The notes: generated by a model not told the origin, from the letters alone. DNA of 7,247 nt from an uncultured Desulfovibrio sp. (GCF_949282365.1 NZ_CASDOY010000068.1:1-7247); one strand, 5' to 3'; counted from the first letter of the stretch, positions 1 to 5,505 are shown. Made by a program: numbers and translations.

Positions 1-175
1 CCATCCGGGAAAATTCCCTTTCCCCTGCCCTTTCGGGCCCGGCCGGCTCATCGGCGCGAACGGCCTTATGCGCCTTTTCAGCGGCGGCGTCAAGCCTTTT
101 CGCAAACGAAAAAAGGGCTCCGCCATGAAAACGCGACAGGACCTGGGCAGGCCGCGGCGCACAGGCCCTCGTGCC
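1..175. other. Non-coding flank downstream of mltD
   Basis: I see no gene here. The open frames that enter this stretch are antisense or out-of-frame continuations of frames overlapping the transglycosylase gene. It contains a short palindrome GGGAAAATTCCC at 7-18 and the imperfect hairpin annotated separately. What lies to the left of the window edge cannot be judged. Confidence 0.5.
93..119 (-). terminator. Possible weak terminator hairpin of mltD
   Basis: The arms AGCCTTTTCG (93-102) and CGAAAA...GGCT (107-112 and 116-119) pair around a CAAA loop with a three-base bulge. The hairpin lies about 57 bases past the stop codon of the minus-strand transglycosylase gene. There is no T-run after the stem, so this is at best a weak intrinsic terminator; it may only be a stable 3' end structure. 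Confidence 0.22.
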
Positions 176-1819
176 TCAGTCCTGCGCCACGATGATCCGG
201 CTGCCCACGCGCAGGCTCTGGGCGTCGATGCCGTCGTTCCAGCGCTTGAGGTCGTCCACGGAGACCTCGTTCTTGCGCGCGATGCCCCACAGACTGTCGC
301 CGGCCTGGACCACATAGGTCTTCTGCCGGCCGGCGGCTGCCCCCTTCGCGCGCCGGGCGGGCGCGCGGTCGGCGGCGTCCTCCTGCGCGGCGGCTCCGCC
401 CTTGCCGGGGATCACCAGACGCTGCCCCACATGGAGCTGGCTCGGGTCGTCGATATCGTTGCAGGACTGCAGCTCGCTGACGGAGACGCCGAACTTGCGG
501 GACATGCCGTAGAGGGTATCGTTGGGGCGCAGCACATAGACGCCGCCCGTGGCGGACGCCGCCTCGCGGGCCTCCTGCCTGCGGCCGGAGGCGGAGCTTT
601 TGCGTTCCGGCCTGCCGTCAGCGGCGGCCACGGCCGCAGGCGACATGGAGATGCCGCGCGGCAGCAGGAGGGTGTCCCCGGCATAGATCTTCGTCTTGCC
701 GGGGTTGGCCGCCCGGATGCGCTCCAGGGGCACGCCGCTGCGCTTGCTGATCCTGGCCAGGGAATCGGACGTGGTCTGCACCCTGGTGGGACGCCAGTTG
801 GCAAAGGCCGAGGCCTCGGGCGAGCGCAAAAAGGCCTGGGCCTGGGCCTCGTTCTGTACCGGCACATAGACGAAGGTGGAACGCTCCGTGGACGAAATGG
901 TGCGCTTGTGATGCAGGTTGTTTTCCTGGAAGCGTTCCCAGCTCAGGCCGCAGGCCCGGCTCAGGGCGATGAGGTCGGTGCCGGGCCGGGCCGTCAGACG
1001 GCGCACCGGTGCGGGCTTGTCCAGATCCACGGGCGCGAAGCCCAGCTGGGTCAGGTTGCGCATGATCTTGCTCATGGCCAGGAAGCGCGGCACATATTGC
1101 ACGGTCTCGGGCCGCAGGCGGGCTTTTTCGTCCAGCTTGTGGTTGCGCTCCACCACTTCATAGAAGTTGCGCGCGCCGGTGCCTTCCTTGGCACGGCTCA
1201 TCTTGCCTTCGCCGGCATTGTAGGCGGCGATGGCCGTGGGCCAGTCGCGGAAATCGCCGTACAGCTTCTGCAGGTAGTCGGCGGCGGCCTCGGTGGCGCG
1301 GTAGGGGTCCAGGCGTTCGTCCAGCCACCAGTCCTGGGTCAGACCGTATTTCATGCCGGTGTAGGGCATGAACTGCCAGGCCCCCAGCGCGCCCACGCGG
1401 GATTCGGCATTGGGCCGGTAGCCGCTCTCCACCAGGGCCAGGTAGGCCAGCTCCTCGGGCATGCCGCGCGAGCGGAAGACCTTGCGCGCATAGCCCAGAT
1501 AGGGCTCGGCGTTCTGCGAAAAGACGCTCATGGTGCCGCGTCCCTTGCGCAAAAAATGCTTGTACTGCAGGGCCACGTCCGGCAGGGAGGCCTTGTGGAT
1601 GTTGCGGTCGATCTGGGCCGTGGTCTGGAAGGCCGCGACTTCCGCGGGCGTCAGGGGTTCCCCGCCCTCGTCCCCGGGGATGATGAGCGAGGGCATGGAC
1701 AGGGGCTGCCCTTTTTTCTGCTTTGAGCCGCACCCGCCCGCCAGCAACAGGCAGAAGGCCAGGATACAGAGCAGCACCAGACGTGCGCGGCCCCTGCCGG
1801 ACCAGTCAGGAAAGGACAT
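176..1819 (-). CDS. mltD: Membrane-bound lytic murein transglycosylase D (MltD-like lipoprotein with LysM repeats)
   Basis: Predicted 547-residue lipoprotein that cleaves the MurNAc-GlcNAc bond of peptidoglycan non-hydrolytically, leaving 1,6-anhydro ends, on the periplasmic face of the outer membrane. Residues 12-30 form a hydrophobic signal ending in LLLAGGC, so Cys30 is the likely lipidated residue. The SLT domain spans about 105-225: the catalytic Glu is E131 in ALVESGY, followed by GALGAWQFMPYTG (143-155) and AYNAGEG (199-205), all family hallmarks. Three clear LysM repeats, which bind glycan, follow at about 346-387, 428-471 and 502-545; a degenerate one lies at about 273-320. A low-complexity linker (390-425) separates the second and third LysM-like units. 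I chose the ATG at 1819 because GGGAGGAAGC precedes it at good spacing and the signal peptide starts there; the frame stays open upstream to 1870 but lacks such a site. It is transcribed divergently from the methyltransferase gene. Confidence 0.93.
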   Translation of the reverse strand: MSFPDWSGRGRARLVLLCILAFCLLLAGGCGSKQKKGQPLSMPSLIIPGDEGGEPLTPAEVAAFQTTAQIDRNIHKASLPDVALQYKHFLRKGRGTMSVFSQNAEPYLGYARKVFRSRGMPEELAYLALVESGYRPNAESRVGALGAWQFMPYTGMKYGLTQDWWLDERLDPYRATEAAADYLQKLYGDFRDWPTAIAAYNAGEGKMSRAKEGTGARNFYEVVERNHKLDEKARLRPETVQYVPRFLAMSKIMRNLTQLGFAPVDLDKPAPVRRLTARPGTDLIALSRACGLSWERFQENNLHHKRTISSTERSTFVYVPVQNEAQAQAFLRSPEASAFANWRPTRVQTTSDSLARISKRSGVPLERIRAANPGKTKIYAGDTLLLPRGISMSPAAVAAADGRPERKSSASGRRQEAREAASATGGVYVLRPNDTLYGMSRKFGVSVSELQSCNDIDDPSQLHVGQRLVIPGKGGAAAQEDAADRAPARRAKGAAAGRQKTYVVQAGDSLWGIARKNEVSVDDLKRWNDGIDAQSLRVGSRIIVAQD

Positions 1820-1840
1820 GCTTCCTCCCGTGCTCCCGGC

Positions 1841-1869
1841 TTGCCATGCGCCGGGAAGCTGCGTACACA
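1841..1869 (+). promoter_or_regulatory. Candidate promoter of rlmB
   Basis: TTGCCA (1841-1846, 5/6 to the sigma-70 -35) is separated by 17 bp from TACACA (1864-1869, a poor -10). It points toward the methyltransferase gene and would give a 5' UTR of roughly 60 bases. An inverted repeat CCCGGC (1835-1840)/GCCGGG (1850-1855) overlaps the -35 box and would also lie in the mltD leader on the other strand. I could not identify a convincing promoter for mltD in the same 118-bp gap. Confidence 0.3.
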
Positions 1870-1937
1870 AAAAACGGATCGAGGGACCTTTCCGGCCCCT
1901 CCCTGTTGCAAACGCCCCCAGTCATGCCGGAGACGCC

Positions 1938-2723
1938 ATGAATCGAACTTCCGAGACCCCGCTCCTGCCGGGCATGAAGCCCGTGCTGGAACTTCTGCGG
2001 ACCGACCCGCAGCGCATCGACCTTGTCTTCTGCAAAAAAGGCCTGCGCACGCGCGATGCCCAGGACGTGCAGCAGCTCTGCCGCCAGAACGGCGTGCGCT
2101 TCAGCCTCATGGACCAGGCGGCCCTGGACAGGCTCTGCCGCGAGGCCGCCCGGCAGGACGGCAACGAGGCCGCGCCGCTCAATCATCAGGGGGTCGTGGC
2201 GCGCCTGACGGCCACGGATTTCCGCGATCTGGCGGACGTGCTGCGGGCCGCGGCCGAAGCACCCCTGCCGCTGGTGGTGGCCCTGGACCAGGTGCAGGAC
2301 CCGGGCAATGCGGGCACCCTGTGCCGCACGCTCTATGCGCTGGGCGGCGCGGGCCTGATCCTGCCCCGCCACAACAGCGCCTATCTGGGCCCTGCGGCCC
2401 ATCGCGCCGCCGCGGGCGCGCTGGAGCGCCTGCCCGTGGCCCGTGTGACCAATCTGGCCCACGCGCTGGACGAAGCCGAAGAAGCGGGCTTCACCATCTA
2501 CGGCGCGGGCTGCGGTCCCGATGCCGCCGACGCATTCGCGCACGCCATGCAGCTGCCCGCCGTACTGGTGCTGGGCAACGAGGACAAGGGCCTGCGCCCC
2601 GGTGTGGCCAAACGCTGCAGCCGCATGCTGCGCATCCCGCTGGCGCGCAGTTTCGACTCGCTCAATGTGGCCCAGGCGGGGGCCATCCTGCTGGGTCTGG
2701 CCGCCATGCGCCGTCAGGGGTAG
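1938..2723 (+). CDS. rlmB: TrmH/SpoU-family rRNA 2'-O-methyltransferase (RlmB-like)
   Basis: Predicted 261-residue SPOUT-class, SAM-dependent methyltransferase. RlmB methylates the 2'-OH of G2251 in the peptidyl-transferase loop of 23S rRNA. The N-terminal part (about 8-90) matches the SpoU substrate-binding domain, with LLPGMKPVLELL at 9-20 and the family-typical NHQGVVA at 82-88. The SPOUT domain (about 112-258) shows all three motifs: motif 1 DPGNAGTLCRT (121-131; Asn124 and Arg130 are the expected catalytic residues), motif 2 VLVLGNEDKGL (209-219; Glu215) and motif 3 RIPLARSFDSLNVAQAG (232-248), which form the trefoil-knot SAM site. Length is close to the usual 240-260. The ATG at 1938 is preceded by GGAGA at 1929-1933; the frame is open further upstream but without conserved sequence. 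It is monocistronic between a divergent neighbour and a strong terminator. RlmB is preferred over a tRNA TrmH because of the N-terminal domain and motif wording, but target specificity is inferred. Confidence 0.9.
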   Translation: MNRTSETPLLPGMKPVLELLRTDPQRIDLVFCKKGLRTRDAQDVQQLCRQNGVRFSLMDQAALDRLCREAARQDGNEAAPLNHQGVVARLTATDFRDLADVLRAAAEAPLPLVVALDQVQDPGNAGTLCRTLYALGGAGLILPRHNSAYLGPAAHRAAAGALERLPVARVTNLAHALDEAEEAGFTIYGAGCGPDAADAFAHAMQLPAVLVLGNEDKGLRPGVAKRCSRMLRIPLARSFDSLNVAQAGAILLGLAAMRRQG

Positions 2724-2813
2724 CAAAAACAGGCCCCTGCGCCGCATGCTGGGGGAAAAATAGCTTGGCCGCCAACAGGCGTCAACAGGAAAGCGCGCGG
2801 CAGACGCCGCGGG

Positions 2814-2850
2814 ACAGGGGGCTTCCGCCGGGAAGCGCCCCTGTTTTTTT
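2814..2850 (+). terminator. Rho-independent terminator of rlmB
   Basis: The stem pairs ACAGGGG+GCTTCC (2814-2826) with GGAAGC+CCCCTGT (2831-2836 and 2838-2844): 13 bp with one bulged G at 2837 and a GCCG loop. It is followed directly by a run of seven T (2844-2850). It lies about 90 bases after the rlmB stop codon. Confidence 0.93.
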
Positions 2851-3094
2851 GCGCCCTTTCCCGGCGTGGCGCACCGGGACAGAAGGGACGCGGCCCCGGC
2901 CTGCGTTCCGGCTGCCGTCGCGGCCCCGGGCAGGGACCGCGGACGGGGAGCGCGCTCCTGTTGTCCGGGACGGCCGTTCGCCGCTGGCGGCCCGTACGCC
3001 GCTTGCGATTGCCACCATCGTGCTGCCGCCGTCCCCTGGGGCGCGGCCTTTTGCCGGGCCACACGGGTGCGGGGCTCCCTCGTGGTGCCGATGC

Positions 3095-3119
3095 CGGTGA
3101 TGGACGTCGGTGATGGACG
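3095..3119. repeat. Tandem duplication of a 12-13 bp unit
   Basis: CGGTGATGGACGT (3095-3107) is followed at once by CGGTGATGGACG (3108-3119). The two copies are identical over 12 bases. It lies about 45 bp upstream of the -35 box of the DUF134 gene, so it could be a slippage duplication or a tandem protein-binding site. Confidence 0.7.
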
Positions 3120-3164
3120 GTTTCGGGCCCCGCACGCCTGCGCCCCCTTCCCCGTCCCGCCCCC

Positions 3165-3192
3165 TTGACTTTCCTGCCGCCCGCTTTATTAT
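3165..3192 (+). promoter_or_regulatory. Sigma-70-type promoter of the DUF134 gene
   Basis: TTGACT (3165-3170, 5/6) and TATTAT (3187-3192, 5/6) are separated by 16 bp. They sit in an abruptly AT-rich patch within very GC-rich surroundings, 29 bp upstream of the start codon. The palindrome beginning at 3192 overlaps the last base of the -10 and covers the expected transcription start, so binding there should block RNA polymerase. Confidence 0.75.
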
Positions 3193-3205
3193 GAAATATA
3201 TTTCA
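3192..3205 (+). promoter_or_regulatory. Palindromic operator, copy 1 (TGAAA-N4-TTTCA)
   Basis: TGAAATATATTTCA is a perfect 14-bp inverted repeat starting at the -10 box. The wider 20-bp block 3188-3207 recurs at 4857-4876 with 18 of 20 bases identical and the same offset from a -10-like hexamer. It resembles the AT-rich Fur boxes I recall for Desulfovibrio (TGAAAAT-N-ATTTTCA), but is one base shorter between the half-sites, so Fur binding is only a possibility. Autoregulation by the downstream DUF134 protein is the other obvious candidate. Confidence 0.7.
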
Positions 3206-3220
3206 AATGAAGGACCTACC

Positions 3221-3679
3221 ATGCGACCGCAGAAACTACGCACCATCACCGCCGAGCCCTGCTGCCGGCGCTTTTTTCCCGAGACCGGGGGCAAGGCTCC
3301 GGCCATGAGCCTGGGCCTGGACATGCTGGAGGCCCTGCGCCTGGCGGATGCCGAAGGTCTGCCGCAGGAGGAGGCCGCCCGGCACATGGAGATCTCCCCG
3401 CCCACTTTCTGCCGTCTGCTGGCAGAGGCCCGCAGGCGCGTGGCTCTGGCCCTGACCGAAGGCCTGCCACTGGTCATGGAGGGCGGCAACGTGCGGCTGC
3501 GCAGCGCCGGGGAACGGAACGGGCAGGCCTGCCGGGGCCGGCATGGGCACGGCGGCCGCAGGGACGCGCAGACGCCCCTGACGGAGCCGGCTCAGGGGCA
3601 GGACCGCGACGTGCCCGGCGGTCCGCCGCACGGCGGACACGGCTGCGGACGCGGCAGGAGGCAGCGGATGCGGCCCTGA
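3221..3679 (+). CDS. DUF134 (UPF0251) family predicted DNA-binding regulator with Gly/His/Arg-rich tail
   Basis: Predicted 152-residue cytoplasmic DNA-binding protein. Residues 1-95 match the DUF134 pattern: a short N-terminal segment with a Cys pair (Cys14-Cys15) and the family's aromatic/Pro stretch (FFP, 18-20), then a sigma-region-4-like helix-turn-helix with LEALRLADAEGLPQEEAA (36-53), SPPTFCRLLAEARRRVA (59-75) and the closing LVMEGG (84-89). Residues 97-152 form a low-complexity tail rich in Gly, Arg and His, including CRGRHGHGG (104-112) and PHGGHGCGRGRR (136-147), which could bind a metal ion or nucleic acid. The ATG at 3221 has GAAGGA at 3209-3214 with six bases of spacing and lies just after a promoter/operator; the frame is open upstream, but across the promoter. 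Members of this family often sit beside Fe-S or metal-cofactor genes, and the next gene encodes an HMA2-like protein 72 bp away, probably co-transcribed. Target genes are unknown; the neighbours are the best guess. Confidence 0.85.
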   Translation: MRPQKLRTITAEPCCRRFFPETGGKAPAMSLGLDMLEALRLADAEGLPQEEAARHMEISPPTFCRLLAEARRRVALALTEGLPLVMEGGNVRLRSAGERNGQACRGRHGHGGRRDAQTPLTEPAQGQDRDVPGGPPHGGHGCGRGRRQRMRP

Positions 3680-3709
3680 GTACGGGGCAAGAGACGCAAA
3701 CCGGCGCAG

Positions 3710-3725
3710 ACGGCAGCGATGCCGT
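3710..3725 (+). other. Small GNRA-type hairpin upstream of the HMA2 gene
   Basis: ACGGCA (3710-3715) and TGCCGT (3720-3725) pair perfectly around GCGA, a GNRA tetraloop. The hairpin ends 12 bases before the Shine-Dalgarno sequence of the next gene. It may mark an mRNA stability or processing element within a bicistronic message. With only 6 bp in GC-rich DNA it could also be chance. Confidence 0.3.
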
Positions 3726-3751
3726 GAGGGGCGGCGCAAGGAGCGATGCAC

Positions 3752-4471
3752 ATGATCTGGACAAAACTCGGCATGGGCCTGCTGGGCATGGCGGGCAAGG
3801 GACTGGCCGGGAGCGGCCTGTTGCAGGCCCTGGGCCAGGGGCTCGGCGCTGGCAAGGGCGGCGGCAGGGGCTCCGCTGGCGGTCCAGGCGGCAAAGGCTC
3901 GGGCGCTGGCCGCGGTATGGGCACGGGACAGGGACGCGGCAAGGGCGGCGGCCCGGGCGGCGGAGGCTGCCGTCAGGCGGACGCCTCTGCCCTGGACGGG
4001 ATCCTGGCCGACCTGCTGCAACGCCGGACCACGGTGGGCGAGACCGTACGCGGCCTGCTGCTTCCGGCGCGCAACGCCGCCGCGAGAGAGACCATCGATG
4101 TGCAGGCCCTGCCGCAGGACAGAACGGCAACGGATGCACTGCCATCGGACGCCGTGCCGCCGGAAGTGGCAGCGCAGCGGGAAGCCGACATGGAAGCCGC
4201 CTTGCGCGCCCTGCTGGCCAGCATCCACCATTTCAGCGACGGCCGGGTCCGCCTGCGCCATCCCCTGTTCCACGAAAGCGACACCTTCGAGGCCCTGCAC
4301 CGGCTGCTCTGCGACGGCACCGGCATCGCGGAGGCCGGCTTCAACGCCGTTACCGGCTCCGCCCTGCTGACCTATGACCCCGCGCGGCTCAGTCGCGAGG
4401 ATGTCCTGTTGCGGGCCCTGCCTCTGGGTGCCTGCCTGCTGGAGTGGGAGGCGCGGCACCGGCCCGCCTGA
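3752..4471 (+). CDS. Gly-rich protein with C-terminal HMA2-like (heavy-metal-associated type 2) domain
   Basis: Predicted 239 residues. Residues 1-30 are a moderately hydrophobic Gly/Leu/Met segment without a clear signal peptide, perhaps membrane-associating. Residues 30-73 are almost entirely Gly with Lys/Arg/Ala/Ser, ending GGGGC at Cys73. A helical linker (78-150) leads to an HMA2-like ferredoxin fold at about 156-225: IHHFSDGRVRLRHP (158-171), GIAEAGFNAVTGSALLTYDP (191-210) and LSREDVLL (213-220). The wording GRVRLR...GI...N.VTGS.L..YDP is characteristic of HMA2. Like that family, it lacks the CxxC of classical HMA domains; Cys187 and Cys228 are isolated. HMA2 proteins are associated with metal transport, but the ligand is not established here. 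I prefer the ATG at 3752 because AAGGAG (3738-3743) is eight bases upstream; the in-frame ATG at 3746 is only two bases from it. It lies 72 bp after the DUF134 gene with no terminator between. Confidence 0.78.
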   Translation: MIWTKLGMGLLGMAGKGLAGSGLLQALGQGLGAGKGGGRGSAGGPGGKGSGAGRGMGTGQGRGKGGGPGGGGCRQADASALDGILADLLQRRTTVGETVRGLLLPARNAAARETIDVQALPQDRTATDALPSDAVPPEVAAQREADMEAALRALLASIHHFSDGRVRLRHPLFHESDTFEALHRLLCDGTGIAEAGFNAVTGSALLTYDPARLSREDVLLRALPLGACLLEWEARHRPA

Positions 4472-4855
4472 TGTTTCCGTGGAGCATCCGGGCAGCCCGA
4501 TATCCTGCCCGTATGCTCCTGCACGATGCGTCCGGCGGGATGCCCCGACGGATGCGTCCGCCGTATGCTTTTGCGGAATGTCTGCGGCCCGTCCGTCCAC
4601 GGAAAGATGCTCAGGTCCGGGACCGCCTTCTCGGAACGGGCCGCAGACTCTCCAGCGGCATGGCGGCCGCAGGCGCTGAAAGGCAGCGGCCGCTGTCCGG
4701 TCAAGGCCGGGCGACGGATCACGGCCGGACAACAGCCGCAGCGCCAAACGCGCGCCGGATCGTGTCCGGCACGAACAGCATGGCCGCAGGCCAGGCGCGG
4801 GACCGCGCCTCCCCTTGCGGACGAGGGGGTCATGGCGGGCGGTCTTTTCCCCTCT
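4472..4855. other. Palindrome-rich intergenic spacer
   Basis: No gene is supported here: open frames exist on both strands but none has a recognisable domain or a good start. It is dense in inverted repeats. TTTCCGTGGA (4474-4483) pairs with TCCACGGAAA (4596-4605). GTCTGCGGCCCGT (4580-4592) pairs with ACGGGCCGCAGAC (4636-4648). GGTCC-G-GGACC lies at 4614-4624 and CAGCGGCCGCTG at 4684-4695. TGTCCGG (4694-4700) pairs with CCGGACA (4725-4731). GCCGGA (4754-4759) pairs with TCCGGC (4765-4770), and GGCGCG (4794-4799) with CGCGCC (4804-4809). None carries a T-run, so no intrinsic terminator of the HMA2 gene is evident. GATGCGTCCG also occurs twice (4525-4534 and 4551-4560). Confidence 0.55.
4580..4648 (+). 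repeat. 13-bp perfect inverted repeat
   Basis: GTCTGCGGCCCGT (4580-4592) and ACGGGCCGCAGAC (4636-4648) are exact reverse complements separated by 43 bases. The interior holds a further small palindrome (GGTCC-G-GGACC, 4614-4624), so a transcript could fold into a branched stem. It lies about 110 bp after the HMA2 gene and 250 bp before the next start codon. No T-tract follows, so a standard terminator is unlikely. Confidence 0.6.
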
Positions 4856-4876
4856 CATTATGAAACATATTCCAAA
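4856..4876 (+). promoter_or_regulatory. -10 box and operator, copy 2
   Basis: A CATTAT hexamer (4856-4861) overlaps TGAAACATATTCCA (4861-4874), exactly as in the copy in front of the DUF134 gene; 18 of 20 bases match over 4857-4876. The two changes (T to C) reduce the symmetry. I see no good -35 hexamer 16-18 bp upstream, so this promoter may be weaker or need an activator. The start codon of the small downstream gene is 20 bp beyond the palindrome. Confidence 0.6.
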
Positions 4877-4894
4877 ACTCAAAGGTGAAACGTC

Positions 4895-5275
4895 ATGCAC
4901 GATCAATCTACACGCCATGAGGCCGCTCAAGGCCGTCGGCACGGGACAGGGCAGCGGGCACAGGACTGTCAGGAGCAGCGCAACGGCGACCACGGGACGG
5001 CATACCGGAACGGCTGGAACAGGGCGGACGCGCCGGACGGCCCGGACAGGCGGGACCCGCAGCCCGGCCGCCTTCCCGACGGCAACGGGCAGGACAAGGG
5101 AGAAGGCAGGGGCCGGTGCCGCCGCCACGGCCAGCGCGACCGCCTGCCGGACAGCCGGGGACAGCACAGGCACGGGACAGGAACGGGCCAATGCCGTCGC
5201 CACGGCCGGGATCAGGCGCACGGACGCCGCCGGGGAGCCCGGCCCGGTGCCGCGTCCGCCGGGCGGGAAGCCTGA
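4895..5275 (+). CDS. Unrecognised Arg/Gly/His-rich 126-residue protein
   Basis: I do not recognise a family. The 126-residue product is strongly hydrophilic and probably disordered: Arg, Gly, Gln, Asp and nine His dominate, with no membrane segment or signal peptide. It carries a short internal repeat, GRGRCRRHGQRD (71-82) and GTGQCRRHGRDQ (96-107), giving two GxGxCRRHG units; a third Cys is Cys25. The tract DGNGQDKGEGRGRC (62-75) is loosely reminiscent of the Gly-rich DUF5320-type small proteins that accompany DUF134 genes in other anaerobes, but I would not assign it. Support for a real gene: AAAGGTGA at 4881-4888 is well spaced from the ATG, a promoter/operator copy shared with the DUF134 gene lies just upstream, and codon third positions are mostly G/C. 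A metal- or nucleic-acid-binding role is inference. Overlapping frames on either strand are longer but lack such start signals. Confidence 0.55.
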   Translation: MHDQSTRHEAAQGRRHGTGQRAQDCQEQRNGDHGTAYRNGWNRADAPDGPDRRDPQPGRLPDGNGQDKGEGRGRCRRHGQRDRLPDSRGQHRHGTGTGQCRRHGRDQAHGRRRGARPGAASAGREA

Positions 5276-5347
5276 GCCTGCCGCCTGATGTGACGGCGAC
5301 GCGATGACGCCCCCGGCCGCGGCTGCGCCCGTACCTGAAAAGGGCAT

Positions 5348-5378
5348 AAAAAAGGAGCCTGCCAGTGACAGGCTCCTT
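5348..5378 (-). terminator. Rho-independent terminator of the era-yggS operon, possibly bidirectional
   Basis: AAGGAGCCTG (5352-5361) and CAGGCTCCTT (5369-5378) form a perfect 10-bp stem with a 7-base loop. On the minus strand it runs into six T (complement of A at 5348-5353), as expected for transcripts coming from yggS. On the plus strand it is followed by TTGATATATC, so it may also stop transcripts of the 126-residue gene, which ends about 75 bp before it. Confidence 0.9.
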
Positions 5379-5476
5379 GATATATCTCAGGTGCGGCGGG
5401 AACTTCCCCTTCCCGTGGGCTGCTGTCCGACGGCCGGCATGGAGGCGGGCCGGGGGCAGCGGACGGGACGGCACAC

Positions 5477-5505
5477 GGGGAGGGCGCGCAGCGGCGCCGC
5501 TCCCC
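5477..5505 (-). other. Strong GC hairpin in the yggS 3' region
   Basis: GGGGAG+GGCGC (5477-5487) pairs with GCGCC+CTCCCC (5494-5498 and 5500-5505), leaving a GCAGCG loop and one bulged G. It is an 11-bp stem about 25 bases past the yggS stop codon, ahead of the true terminator at 5348-5378. Without a T-run it may act as a 3' protecting structure or pause site. The rest of 5379-5529 shows nothing else I can name. Confidence 0.4.

Larger units (their letters stand above)
2724..3164. other. Intergenic region without a credible gene
   Basis: Past the rlmB terminator (2814-2850) there are about 310 bp of GC-rich sequence with open frames on both strands, as expected at this base composition. None shows a recognisable domain, a good ribosome binding site with a plausible start, or normal protein composition. 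It contains a 13-bp tandem duplication at 3095-3119. A decayed gene or a small RNA cannot be excluded by eye. Confidence 0.5.

Noticed and set aside
68..1726. A 552-codon plus-strand open frame opposite mltD
   Set aside because: It is the mirror of the well-supported transglycosylase gene; composition is low-complexity Gly/Ala/His with no domain and no ribosome binding site.
1841..3100. A 419-codon plus-strand frame overlapping rlmB and a 418-codon minus-strand frame over the same region
   Set aside because: Both are Pro/Arg/Gly/Ala-rich without motifs, while the RlmB frame carries all SPOUT motifs.
3236..5347. A 703-codon open frame on the minus strand across the DUF134, HMA2 and small-protein genes
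   Set aside because: Its product is Ala/Pro/Arg/Val-rich with no domain, its start lies directly after a terminator T-run without a ribosome binding site, and it is antisense to the conserved DUF134 and HMA2 sequences. Long antisense frames are common at this GC content.
5380..5389. ATATATCTCA beside the terminator, repeated at 7209-7218 upstream of era
   Set aside because: A ten-base AT-rich match in unrelated positional contexts; most likely chance.
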